Source of the DNA: Spirochaetota bacterium
Lineage (GTDB): Bacteria; Spirochaetota; Spirochaetia; ARS1246
NCBI GenBank assembly: GCA_024275515.1
Contig: JAJRYZ010000302.1
Coordinates: forward strand, 1 to 49,565
Length of the DNA: 49,565 nt
Reading direction: 5' to 3'
Shown: one piece after another, positions 1-8,259 of the stretch
How positions within the stretch are numbered: the stretch's first letter is position 1
How the letters are laid out: every line of letters starts with the position of its first letter
Translations under genes and position numbers: made by a program
The notes under the pieces: generated by a model
What the model saw: the letters and a program-made list of their open reading frames with translations, nothing else
Told to the model about the DNA's origin: nothing
The model's database searches: none

Positions 1-546
1 CGCAGAATCGCCGACAGGCTCGGCCTGCCGTCTCCCTACAGAGTCATCAGAATCGAAGACATCGCGACCGAAGAAGAGATCGAGACGGCGATTCGTTCGA
101 GGACCTACACGGGGCAACACGTCATTCCCGTTCCGGCCATCGAAGTCGCCCGCAACTATCCTCATATCCTCTACGATACGGTCAAAGTTTTCCTTAAGCG
201 CGGCAGATTCGTGTTCTCCAAAAAAGCGAGGGCCTACGAAAAGTCGGTGGTGCGGCCCGCGTTCGGCGCCAAGGGCAAAGTCTCGATGTCCGAGGCGGCG
301 CTTGCCCAGATGGTGATGCATTGCGCGGACGAGTTCGATCCTACGTTCCGTGTTCGCAAAGTCTCGGTAAAAAACGACGGCGAAAGCTACGAGCTCGGAG
401 TGTTTCTCGAAGTTCCGTTCGGCGTCCCCCTCGCAGGAAGTCTGCACTCGTTCCAGAACTACGTCATCGACAGCATCCAGCGCTACACCGGAATAATTGT
501 TCGACGGGTCGACCTAAGCGTCGACACTCTTTCCACGACAAGCTAA
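1..546 (+). CDS. 3' end of a protein with an Asp23/Gls24-like C-terminal domain (partial)
   Basis: The reading frame is open from the first base, so the gene begins upstream; 181 residues and a TAA stop are visible. The last ~85 residues (from about VSMSEAALAQMV to VDLSVDTLS) have the pattern of Asp23/Gls24 (YloU-like) domains: a short alternating alpha/beta module with 'YELGVFLEVPFG' and a closing 'TGIIVRRVDLSV' strand. The visible N-terminal part (residues ~1-70, containing HVIPVPAIEVARNYP) is soluble and I do not recognise it. No signal peptide or membrane helix is seen. Asp23-like domains often occur in envelope-stress or membrane-associated scaffold proteins; a role here would be a guess. 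It is followed by a separate promoter at 573. Confidence 0.55.
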   Translation, partial: RRIADRLGLPSPYRVIRIEDIATEEEIETAIRSRTYTGQHVIPVPAIEVARNYPHILYDTVKVFLKRGRFVFSKKARAYEKSVVRPAFGAKGKVSMSEAALAQMVMHCADEFDPTFRVRKVSVKNDGESYELGVFLEVPFGVPLAGSLHSFQNYVIDSIQRYTGIIVRRVDLSVDTLSTTS

Positions 547-572
547 CTTTTTTCCCTCAAAGAAAAAAGCGT

Positions 573-601
573 TTGACAGGTATCTGGTAACGCCGTAAGA
601 T
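573..601 (+). promoter_or_regulatory. sigma70-type promoter for the gene at 619
   Basis: TTGACA (573-578), a 17-bp spacer and TAAGAT (596-601). The predicted transcription start is near 608, which places the GGAGG Shine-Dalgarno (609-613) at the very 5' end of the message and gives an unusually short leader before the ATG at 619. Confidence 0.7.
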
Positions 602-618
602 TTTTCGCGGAGGCAGTG

Positions 619-1809
619 ATGAAATACAAAGCTATGATAATCATATTGATCGTCGCCGTTACCGGCGGCGTCTTTGCTCAATCCGGAGCGTTCCAGGAAG
701 CGAGCAGCGACAACTATCGGGTTTTTTCGGAGGTGAGCGTGACGCATGCCCAGGAAACCGCCGACATACTCGAAGCTTTTCTCGAACTGTACAACGAATA
801 CCTTCATTTCGACATCTACGCGCTTCCGGCCAAGCTGCGCGTGCGGATATTCGCCGACAAAACCAATTTCGATAATTACCTGGCCGCGTTGATACCGCAG
901 AAGCGTGATTCTTTCGTGTTCCTCCAATACAAGGATGTCGCAAAAAGTGAGCTTCTCGGCTTCTACATGGACGACGAATCGTTCCGCCGCGCCCTCGCGC
1001 ACCACGCTGTGGTGCAGTTTCTCAAGGCCTACGTGCCTAATCCGCCGCTGTGGCTGCAAAAAGGACTCGCGGTCTATTTTGAAAAAATTCAATACGTGCC
1101 CGAGTCGCGAAAGGCGACCTTCTCGGACAACCTCGCGTGGGTCAAAACGATGAAGAGCCTCGCCTCCGATCCGTAGGCGTCCGGTCTCATACCGCTCGCA
1201 GATCTGTTGACGATCGACGTAGAAAAGGCCAACGAAAACATCGAGGCGTTCTACGCCGAGTCGTGGGCGCTTGTGTCTTTTCTGATCGATTCTAACGTCA
1301 AAGAGTACAATCGAATGATGTGGGATTCGCTTTCTGCGCTCGACCCTCAAGCGACGATGGCGGAAAACTCAAAAAAAATCCGCGCGGAGGTCTTTTCCTG
1401 GGTCACCGACGAGCAATTTTACACCGACTTTCAAACGTACCTCGCGTCGGTGAAGACTTTTCCCGAGCTCGTCCGTGACGGCATGGCCTACTACTCCGAC
1501 GGAAAGTACGACGAGGCCGAATCGGCGTTTCTCAAAGCGATCGATCGCAACGCGGCGCACGATATTCCGTACTACTATCTCGGCCTTATCAACTACGCGC
1601 GCGGCGAATACACCTTGGCCGAGTACTACTATCTCACGTCGCAGCAGATGGGAGGCGATTTGGGTCTAACCTACTACGCGCTCGGCGTAAACGCGTACGC
1701 GGACAACCGATTCGACGACGCCAAGAACTACCTCCGCAAAGCGAATGAGGCCGATCCGTTCGTCTACGGAAAGAAAAGCCAGTCTCTGCTCAGCAAGATT
1801 GAGGGGTAG
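619..1809 (+). pseudogene. secreted peptidase-MA-like/TPR protein interrupted by an in-frame TAG
   Basis: One frame runs from ATG 619 (GTG 616 is possible) to TAG 1809, broken by a single TAG at 1174-1176. Both sides read as one protein of about 396 residues: signal peptide (hydrophobic residues ~6-20, ending VFAQ), a peptidase-MA-like (gluzincin) region, then after the stop 'GLIPLADLL...FYAESWALVSFLID', which normally continues such domains, and 2-3 TPR units (residues ~290-390, rich in Tyr and Asp). There is no Shine-Dalgarno or good start just after the TAG. The zinc motif is also degenerate: HHAVVQ where HExxH is expected, and Lys for Glu in 'QKGLAVYF'. A CAG-to-TAG change, a sequencing error or readthrough are all possible. 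TAG ends many intact genes nearby, so genome-wide recoding is unlikely. Confidence 0.7.
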
Positions 1810-1857
1810 CCGGCGGGCGGCAGGAGGGCGCCGAGAAGCCGGAGGGTCGGGCGCGTT

Positions 1858-1880
1858 CGGCGGTTCAGCGCCGTTGTTTT
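1858..1880 (+). terminator. probable intrinsic terminator after the TPR gene
   Basis: A 5-bp GC stem (CGGCG at 1858-1862, CGCCG at 1869-1873) with a 6-nt loop is followed by TTGTTTT. It lies just past the stop at 1809 and overlaps the last codons of the convergent pcnB gene. The stem is short, so confidence is moderate. Confidence 0.4.
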
Positions 1881-2926
1881 CGCCTTCTTCGTTTGGGCAA
1901 CCTGCAGCCGTGACGCCGCATAAGCCCGCGCACCGCGCGTTCGACTTCGGCGTTCGGCGGCGTGAGAGGGGAGACGACCGCCTTGCACTGACGAAACAGC
2001 TCCCGGGCGTACAGGTCCGGGTCGAGGTCGACGTTCGGGTCCAGCTCGATGAACGGTTCGCATAGCGCGGCAAGCATCGACGAGCGGTCGGCGAGACCTT
2101 CATCCGCAACCGCCGAGTCGACTCGCTCCAGCCGGCCGGTAAGCTCCGCTTCGTAACGCGCGTCCCATTTTCGATCGATCTCGGGCAACAGATACGCGAG
2201 CAACCCCAACTCCCGAGCGTACCGCAGGAACTGCGCCGAAGCGCCGCAGGAGAGGATCTTGAACAGCTCCTCGGTGAGGCGAGATACCGGACAGTCCGCG
2301 AGTCGGGCCCCGAGTCGGCGAACTCCTCGCGCCACGCGCCCCGGAACATCGAATCCGGTCGTCGCCGCGTAGCGCAACGCACGGATCATTCGCACCGGAT
2401 CTTCCTGGAAGGAGAACTCGGCGGGTTTGAGGAGCCGAATCCGCCGATCGATAATGTCCTGATATCCGCCGACATAGTCGATGATCCGTTCGGTGGACGG
2501 ATCGTAGTACAGAGCGTTCATAGAGAAATCGCGTCGGCGTACATCCTCCGCCATCGTGCCGAAGACATTGCCCTGCTGCTCGGAATCGCCGCGAAAAGTG
2601 CAAACCTCGAGCGTCTTGTCGTGAACGTATACATGAACGAGCTGGAATCTCCGGCCGATAATGCGCGAACGGCGGAAGAGCCGACGGACCGCGCGTGGAT
2701 GCGCGTCGGTAACGATGTCATAGTCGTTGGGCTCTTTCCCGAGCAACAAATCCCGCACCGCTCCGCCGACGATGTACGCTTCGTAGCCGCCACGCTCCAG
2801 CCGACGCGTAACACTCAGCGCTTCATGTGCGATCCTGCCGCGCGTAATGCCGTGCTCCTCCCCCGTGTAGATCTGAGCGAGCCGCTTTCGCCCGCCGTCT
2901 TCCGTCGTTTGATACCGTACTAGCAA
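1865..2926 (-). CDS. pcnB: poly(A) polymerase / CCA-adding-like nucleotidyltransferase
   Basis: A class II template-independent nucleotidyltransferase that adds A residues (or CCA) to RNA 3' ends. Visible features are the nucleotidyltransferase signature GGAVRDLLLGKEPNDYDIVTD with the two catalytic aspartates, the RRDFSMNALYYD motif, and the RNA-binding neck with DPVRMIRALRYAATTGF. The C-terminus is strongly basic (KRRRRKQRR), typical of PcnB rather than tRNA CCA enzymes, which favours polyadenylation. I chose the TTG start at 2926, giving 353 residues that open MLVRYQTTEDGG, with TAAGG 8 nt upstream. A longer reading from ATG 3022 would run almost to the divergent hisS start and looks unlike the family. 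The gene converges on the TPR gene at 619. Confidence 0.85.
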   Translation of the reverse strand: MLVRYQTTEDGGRKRLAQIYTGEEHGITRGRIAHEALSVTRRLERGGYEAYIVGGAVRDLLLGKEPNDYDIVTDAHPRAVRRLFRRSRIIGRRFQLVHVYVHDKTLEVCTFRGDSEQQGNVFGTMAEDVRRRDFSMNALYYDPSTERIIDYVGGYQDIIDRRIRLLKPAEFSFQEDPVRMIRALRYAATTGFDVPGRVARGVRRLGARLADCPVSRLTEELFKILSCGASAQFLRYARELGLLAYLLPEIDRKWDARYEAELTGRLERVDSAVADEGLADRSSMLAALCEPFIELDPNVDLDPDLYARELFRQCKAVVSPLTPPNAEVERAVRGLMRRHGCRLPKRRRRKQRR

Positions 2927-2996
2927 TGATCGTACCTTAAGCGGCGCATGATTGTAGGCCCATTGTCCCAATTGTCCCCGCCGCGTCAAGTATAGG

Positions 2997-3025
2997 TTGA
3001 ACAAGAGCCCGTTGCGCGTCATAGT
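2997..3025 (+). promoter_or_regulatory. candidate hisS promoter giving a nearly leaderless transcript
   Basis: TTGAAC (2997-3002), 17-bp spacer, CATAGT (3020-3025). The predicted start of transcription, about 3032, is only 2 nt from the hisS ATG at 3034, and there is no Shine-Dalgarno before it. Confidence 0.5.
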
Positions 3026-3033
3026 AGCCGTAT

Positions 3034-4365
3034 ATGAGCGAGCGCATAGAACCGCGAGTGCTGAAAGGTTTTCGAGATACGCTTCCGACGGCGGAGTTGT
3101 TGCGCCGCGAGCTCGAACGTCGGCTGGAAACAACGTTCCGGCTCTTCGGGTTCGTCCCGATCGACACGCCCGTCCTTGAATACTCGGAGATTCTTCTAGG
3201 GAAAGGCGGAGGCGACACCGACAAACAAGTGTACCGTTTCACCGACCACGGCGGGCGCGACGTTGCAATGCGGTTCGATCTCACGGTACCTTTCGCTCGC
3301 TTTCTCGCCACTCATGGACACGAGTTACCTTTCCCGTTTCGAAGATACCATATCTCGAAAGTATGGCGAGGCGAAAACACACAACGCGGCCGCTATCGGG
3401 AGTTCTTCCAGTGCGATTTCGACATCGTCGGCGCAGACGACGCGGCGGCCGATTTCGAGATCATTGCCGTCATCGATGAAGCGTTGACCGCGCTCGGGGT
3501 CGATGATTTTACGATTCGGATAGCGCATCGGGGGCTTTTCAACAGATATCTCGACCGCCTCGGCGTTCGCGACAGATCCACCGAAATTCTGCGTGTCGTC
3601 GACAAGCTGCGCAAGATCGGCGAGGAGAGCGTGAAGGAGTCGATTACGAAGATCGTCGGCCGGAAGACCGCGGACGCCGTCGTCGAATACGTCCGACCCG
3701 AATCCGACTTCGACCGCACGCTGTCAAAGATCGAGGAGTTGTGCGGCGGAGAAAACGAAGACTCGCACCGCATGATGCATATTCGACGGCGCCTCCGGGC
3801 GCTGGAGCTGGAGGAACGCGTCGTCTTCGATCCGTCGATTACGCGCGGGCTCGACTACTACACCGGAGTCGTATTCGAAACCTTCCTCACCGGCCTCGAG
3901 TCTTTCGGCTCGGTCTGCTCCGGAGGCAGGTACAACGATCTCGCTTCGTTGTACACCGACCGTCACTATCCCGGCGTCGGCGCCTCGATCGGTCTCGATC
4001 GGTTGATCGCCGCACTCGGCGAAACGAAGGTCGCGCTGCAGCCTCCGGCGGTGCCGAGTGTCGCAATCCTGAGTCTTGATGAATCGCTCGCTTCGCATTA
4101 CGACCGAATCGCGCGTTCGCTCAGACGCAACGGGATCTCGTGCGTGGTCTTCTTCGAAAAGAAGAGGCTTGCCGCGCAATTCGACCGGGCGGAAAAACTC
4201 GGCGCGCATGTTGCGATCATCTGCGGAGAGGACGAATACCGAGCGGGCAAGATTAACCTCAGACGGCTTACCACACGAGAGAGTTTCAACGAGTTGACGG
4301 TAGACGAAGCCATAACCCGAATACGGATGCTGATAGATGGACCCGCGCGACCTTCCGATTCATAA
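3034..4365 (+). CDS. hisS: histidyl-tRNA synthetase
   Basis: Charges tRNA-His in the cytoplasm. This class II synthetase of 443 residues has the usual length and order: N-terminal 'PRVLKGFRDTLP', motif 2 around residues 100-130 (RYHISKVWRGE..RGRYREFFQCDFDIVG), the histidine-specific loop RGLDYYTGVVFE near residue 270, a motif 3 region with GVGASIGLDRL, and a C-terminal anticodon-binding domain (from about residue 345). The start follows the conserved N-terminus. No Shine-Dalgarno precedes it, in keeping with a leaderless message from the promoter at 2997. The 3' end overlaps the helicase gene by 29 bp, so the two are probably co-transcribed. Confidence 0.95.
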   Translation: MSERIEPRVLKGFRDTLPTAELLRRELERRLETTFRLFGFVPIDTPVLEYSEILLGKGGGDTDKQVYRFTDHGGRDVAMRFDLTVPFARFLATHGHELPFPFRRYHISKVWRGENTQRGRYREFFQCDFDIVGADDAAADFEIIAVIDEALTALGVDDFTIRIAHRGLFNRYLDRLGVRDRSTEILRVVDKLRKIGEESVKESITKIVGRKTADAVVEYVRPESDFDRTLSKIEELCGGENEDSHRMMHIRRRLRALELEERVVFDPSITRGLDYYTGVVFETFLTGLESFGSVCSGGRYNDLASLYTDRHYPGVGASIGLDRLIAALGETKVALQPPAVPSVAILSLDESLASHYDRIARSLRRNGISCVVFFEKKRLAAQFDRAEKLGAHVAIICGEDEYRAGKINLRRLTTRESFNELTVDEAITRIRMLIDGPARPSDS

Positions 4366-6793
4366 GCATCGCGAGCGCATTCTCGACGCGATCGGCTCTC
4401 ATCAGGTGATCGTCGTCGAGAGCCCCACCGGATCGGGCAAGACGACGCAGCTGCCGTTGATTCTGTACGAGGCCGGCGTCGACACGACGGGCGTCATCGG
4501 CGTCACTCAGCCGCGGAGGATCGCCGCAGTTTCGGTCTCCGAGTATATCGCCCGACAGATTGGGTCGGACATTCCGGGAATCGTCGGGTATAAGATGCGC
4601 TTCGACGACAAAACCGTTCCGGAGACGCGAATCAAGGTAATGACCGACGGTATCCTTCTGCAGGAGCTCAAGGCCGACCCGTTGCTGAGCTCCTACGGTA
4701 CGATCATGGTCGATGAGGCGCACGAGCGCAGCCTGAACATCGACTTCGTGCTGGGGCTCCTCAAGCGCATTCTTCGTGATCGCAGCGATTTTCGCGTTAT
4801 CGTCTCCTCCGCCACGATCAACGCGGACGTATTCTCGGAGTATTTCGACGAATGCCCGGTGGTTCGGATAGACGCCGAACCTTTCCCGGTCGACACCCGC
4901 TATCTGCCCCTTTCCGAGAAGCCGAGCGACGAGGAGTTATTGTCACGGATCGGATCGATCATCGACGAGATAGCTTCCTCCGACGCCGCCGGCGACGTGC
5001 TGATCTTTCTTACCGGCGAGCAGCAGATAAAAACGTGTATCGCGCAAATCCAGGGTTCCCGTTCGGGCCGACGCCTGCAGGTGCTTCCGTTGTATGGACG
5101 CCTCGCGAAGGAAGAGCAGGACCAGGTTTTCCTTCCTCCGCCGGGCGGAACGCGCAAGATAGTAGTCGCCACCAACATCGCCGAGACGAGCATCACCATC
5201 GACGGTATTCGATGGGTCATCGATTCGGGGCTCGCGAAGATAAACTACTACAATCCGAAAACCTTCACGGCGTCGCTCGTCGAAACACCCATCTCCCGCG
5301 CCTCGTGCAATCAACGCAAAGGACGCGCCGGGAGAACGGCGCCGGGAGTCTGTTACAGGCTCTACTCGCGAAAGAGCTACCAAGCGCGCCCGTTGTACAC
5401 GACCGAGGAGATCTACCGAACCGATCTTTCGGAAGTCGTTCTGCGCATGTCGGAGCTTGGCATCTACGATTTCGAGACTTTCGATTTCCTCTCGCCGCCC
5501 GATTTGAAAGACGTGCGGGGAGCGATAGAAACGCTTACCTATCTCGACGCGATCAACGACGATCGCTCGCTTTCGACCGTCGGCGCGATGATGGCGCGTT
5601 TTCCTATGCTTCCGCGTCAGTCGCGGATTATCGTCGAAGCGATCATGAAATATCCGCAGGTCATCGGCGAATCGATCGTCGCCGCCTCCTTCCTGTCGGC
5701 GAACTCGCCCTTTCTGCTTCCGCAGGGAGAAGAGATCGAGGCGAGAAACCGTCACCACCGCTTTCGATCGGACCAGGGCGATTTCGTCTCCTATCTCCGT
5801 CTGCTTTCGGCGTATCGCTCCGCTTCGCACCGTGAGAGCTTCTGCAAAAGCCATTACCTCGATCCGCGCGTGATGGCGGAAATCGACAACATCGCCTATC
5901 AATTGTCGGAGATCGTCTCGGAGATGGGGATTCCGCTTGAAAGCGGAGGATCAACGAAAGATTATCTCTGCGCGGTCGCCAAGGGCCTTATCCAATTCGT
6001 GTGTACGCGCGACGGGAACCGGATGTACCGCAGCTCAACGGCCGAGAGGATCTACATTCACCCCGGGTCGGTCATGTTCCGGACAAACCCGCCGTACATC
6101 GTTGCGGGTGAAATCGTCCAGACTTCGCGCACCTTCGCCCGGTCGGTGTCTCCGCTGGAGCCGTCATGGCTTCCCGACATATCACCGCGTCTCGCCGGCG
6201 TTTCCCGAAGGACGGCGGCCCCGGCCCGCAACCGAAAGCCCGATCGGGACACGACGTGGCACATCCAAATCGGTCCGGAGATCTTCGAATTAAGGCCGTT
6301 CAAAGGCAGAAAAAAAATAGCGGTGCTTCCGTGGGAACGCTTCGCTCCGTTGCTCAGGAGCGGGCTTATCCCCGGATGGGTTCCCGGAAAGGACCTGCGC
6401 GCGGTAATCGAGTACCGGGGTTATGAAGTGTGCTATGGATACAGACTGCGGAAGACGATGCGCATTCTAGAACTTGTCGACCTCGATCGCGATTTTCTTT
6501 CCGACGGTATCGAGACGACCGACATGAGCTACCCGGAAGACGCCGAAGCGCTCCGGAACGCGCTTTCCCGCATCGGGCGAATTGCTCCGATCGGCAAAGG
6601 CAAAAAAACCGGATTCGTTACGCTCCACACCGACGGCGAAAAGTTCCGGCAGAAGGTCCACCGCGCCGTCGGTCACGCCGCCGCCGAGTCGCTTTCGGCG
6701 GTGGAGCAGATCGCCGACATGGAACTCGACGAAAAGACCCACGAAGCCGCCAATCAGGCATACCGAAGACTGCTGGATCTACTCGATCGATGA
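4337..6793 (+). CDS. hrpA: HrpA-like DEAH-box RNA helicase, short form
   Basis: An ATP-dependent RNA helicase of the DEAH/RHA family. It shows Walker A PTGSGKTT (about residues 30-37), QPRRIAA, the DEAH box (126-129, VDEAHERSLNID), SAT, and the helicase motif VI region RKGRAGRTAPG (about 327-337), followed by HA2-like and OB-like regions. The motif style (TQPRR, DEAHERSLNIDF) is that of HrpA rather than HrpB, but at 818 residues it is much shorter than the ~1300-residue enterobacterial HrpA and lacks the long C-terminal DUF3418 part. The last ~170 residues are distinctive and I cannot assign them. The ATG lies inside the end of hisS. The 3' end overlaps the convergent aroB gene by 15 bp. Confidence 0.88.
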   Translation: MDPRDLPIHKHRERILDAIGSHQVIVVESPTGSGKTTQLPLILYEAGVDTTGVIGVTQPRRIAAVSVSEYIARQIGSDIPGIVGYKMRFDDKTVPETRIKVMTDGILLQELKADPLLSSYGTIMVDEAHERSLNIDFVLGLLKRILRDRSDFRVIVSSATINADVFSEYFDECPVVRIDAEPFPVDTRYLPLSEKPSDEELLSRIGSIIDEIASSDAAGDVLIFLTGEQQIKTCIAQIQGSRSGRRLQVLPLYGRLAKEEQDQVFLPPPGGTRKIVVATNIAETSITIDGIRWVIDSGLAKINYYNPKTFTASLVETPISRASCNQRKGRAGRTAPGVCYRLYSRKSYQARPLYTTEEIYRTDLSEVVLRMSELGIYDFETFDFLSPPDLKDVRGAIETLTYLDAINDDRSLSTVGAMMARFPMLPRQSRIIVEAIMKYPQVIGESIVAASFLSANSPFLLPQGEEIEARNRHHRFRSDQGDFVSYLRLLSAYRSASHRESFCKSHYLDPRVMAEIDNIAYQLSEIVSEMGIPLESGGSTKDYLCAVAKGLIQFVCTRDGNRMYRSSTAERIYIHPGSVMFRTNPPYIVAGEIVQTSRTFARSVSPLEPSWLPDISPRLAGVSRRTAAPARNRKPDRDTTWHIQIGPEIFELRPFKGRKKIAVLPWERFAPLLRSGLIPGWVPGKDLRAVIEYRGYEVCYGYRLRKTMRILELVDLDRDFLSDGIETTDMSYPEDAEALRNALSRIGRIAPIGKGKKTGFVTLHTDGEKFRQKVHRAVGHAAAESLSAVEQIADMELDEKTHEAANQAYRRLLDLLDR

Positions 6794-7825
6794 TTCATCT
6801 TCCAGCACCGTTCGCACGATCTCATCCGGGACGACCTCGACGAGCGTATTCGCGATATCGCGCTGCAGGACGAATCTCACTTCTCCGCCTCGTCGCTTCT
6901 TATCGCTCCTCATAGCCCTCAACACCGCTCCTACGTCAAAGGTTACGCCCCGGAGTGGAAAAGAGTAGGCGCTCAGCACACGCCACACGCGTCGCGCGTA
7001 GCTCCGGCAGGTAAGACCCAGAAGCAGCCCGAGCTTCATCGCTTTGCCGATTCCCCAAGCCACGGCCTCCCCGTGCGTCAGAACGGCAAATCCCGTCGCA
7101 GCCTCCAACGCATGACCAAAGGTGTGGCCGAGATTCAAATGAGCGCGACACCCCGTTTCCCTCGGATCGGCCTCGACTATCCGGCCTTTAACGCGAATCG
7201 AGCGGGACACGATGCTTTCGACGACCCCGAGGTCCCGCGCCAGTACGCTCTCGACCGAGCTTTCGAACAGCCGCAAAAGATCGGGGTCGCCGAGCAGTCC
7301 GTGCTTGATTCCTTCGGCAAGCCCGCTGCGAAACTCTCTGTCGCCGAGCGTACCGAGCGTATCGACGGCTATGAGGAGCCGCTCGGCGGGGTAGAACGTA
7401 CCGATGAGGTTTTTGATACCGCGATGGTCGATTCCCGTCTTTCCACCGATCGAAGCGTCGATCATCGCCAGCAGCGTTGTGGGCGCAAGCGTCAATCGAC
7501 AGCCGCGCATATAGAGCGATGCGGCAAACGCGGCCATGTCACAGATAACACCGCCGCCGAGCCCGAAAAAGGTGTCGTCGCGCGCCATTCCCTCCGCAAG
7601 AGCGGAGTTGATGATCGCTTCGATCGATGTCCAGCGCTTGTGCGCCTCCCCCGGGGGGATTTCGACGATCACGCCGCGGCCTTCGACTTCGACTTCGACG
7701 GCATAGACGCGGGTATTTGCGTCGCAAATGATCAGTGTTTTTCCGGGGCCGGCTTCACTAAAATACGCCGAGGATTCACAGAAGTGAATGGTCGTTCGCG
7801 CCGAGCCGAAATCGAGCGCATCCAT
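6779..7825 (-). CDS. aroB: 3-dehydroquinate synthase
   Basis: Second step of the shikimate pathway: converts DAHP to 3-dehydroquinate using NAD+ and a divalent metal. Family marks are FGLGGGVICDMAAFAASLYMRG (NAD binding), PTTLLAMIDASIGGKTGID, GLAEGIKHGLL and the metal-ligand segment LNLGHTFGHALE followed by HGEAVAWG. Length 348 residues is normal. The ATG at 7825 shares one base with the TGA of arsR (TGATG), so translation is likely coupled and aroB is controlled with that regulator. No other aro gene is in the window. Confidence 0.93.
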   Translation of the reverse strand: MDALDFGSARTTIHFCESSAYFSEAGPGKTLIICDANTRVYAVEVEVEGRGVIVEIPPGEAHKRWTSIEAIINSALAEGMARDDTFFGLGGGVICDMAAFAASLYMRGCRLTLAPTTLLAMIDASIGGKTGIDHRGIKNLIGTFYPAERLLIAVDTLGTLGDREFRSGLAEGIKHGLLGDPDLLRLFESSVESVLARDLGVVESIVSRSIRVKGRIVEADPRETGCRAHLNLGHTFGHALEAATGFAVLTHGEAVAWGIGKAMKLGLLLGLTCRSYARRVWRVLSAYSFPLRGVTFDVGAVLRAMRSDKKRRGGEVRFVLQRDIANTLVEVVPDEIVRTVLEDESSIE

Positions 7826-8151
7826 CAACGCGCGGACGCCATCGGTGCTATCGCGGCGCCGTCGGCGTCGTTGAACGAGCGCACGATCCGCCGGATGAAC
7901 GGATCGGCGATCGAATAGATGCGTCTATTGCCGTGAATCTCCGAATGAACGATCCCTTTCTCTTTCAAGACGGCGAGATGCTGCGAGACGACCGGTTGCG
8001 ATTGGCGCAAGCATTGCCACAGTTCGGTGACGCACGAATCCTGTCGCTCGATGAGGCACAGTATTTTCAACCTCAAAGGATGACCGCACACTTTCAGACG
8101 TTCCGCGTAGCTCTCGATGAGCGCGTCTGAGCAACATAGCTCGTTTGCCAT
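7825..8151 (-). CDS. ArsR/SmtB-family transcriptional regulator
   Basis: A 108-residue winged-helix repressor. The core reads AERLKVCGHPLRLKILCLI, then CVTELWQCLRQSQPVVSQHLAVLKEKGIV (recognition helix) and the wing GNRRIYSI. Cysteines cluster at ELCCSD, KVC, ILC and DSCVTELWQC, so thiol or metal sensing is possible, but the classical ArsR metal motif ELCVCDL is not present. The ATG at 8151 was chosen because the longer N-terminus would be Arg/Leu rich and non-conserved. It is directly upstream of aroB, with the translations touching, and divergent from the cysteine desulfurase gene, so it may control both sides. Confidence 0.8.
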   Translation of the reverse strand: MANELCCSDALIESYAERLKVCGHPLRLKILCLIERQDSCVTELWQCLRQSQPVVSQHLAVLKEKGIVHSEIHGNRRIYSIADPFIRRIVRSFNDADGAAIAPMASAR

Positions 8152-8220
8152 ATTCCACAGGCTACACCTTTTCCGGAGGCGCAGCAATAACGGTCGCAAT
8201 TCCCGATCCGGACCGACGCG

Positions 8221-8249
8221 TTGAATCGACTCCGGCGCGCCGCTATACT
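8221..8249 (+). promoter_or_regulatory. sigma70-type promoter for nifS-thiI, nearly leaderless
   Basis: TTGAAT (8221-8226), 17-bp spacer, TATACT (8244-8249). The -10 box ends 10 nt before the ATG at 8260, so the transcript should start about 3-5 nt before the start codon. There is no Shine-Dalgarno. Confidence 0.65.
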
Positions 8250-8259
8250 GATCCGCTCT

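Noticed and set aside
547-571. T6/A6 inverted repeat after the first gene as a terminator
   Set aside because: The stem is almost all A-T and not followed by a T run.
1174-1176. TAG read as pyrrolysine or another recoded amino acid
   Set aside because: TAG is the natural stop of at least five intact genes here (plsC, gltS, tdh, cobO, atpE), so general recoding is unlikely.
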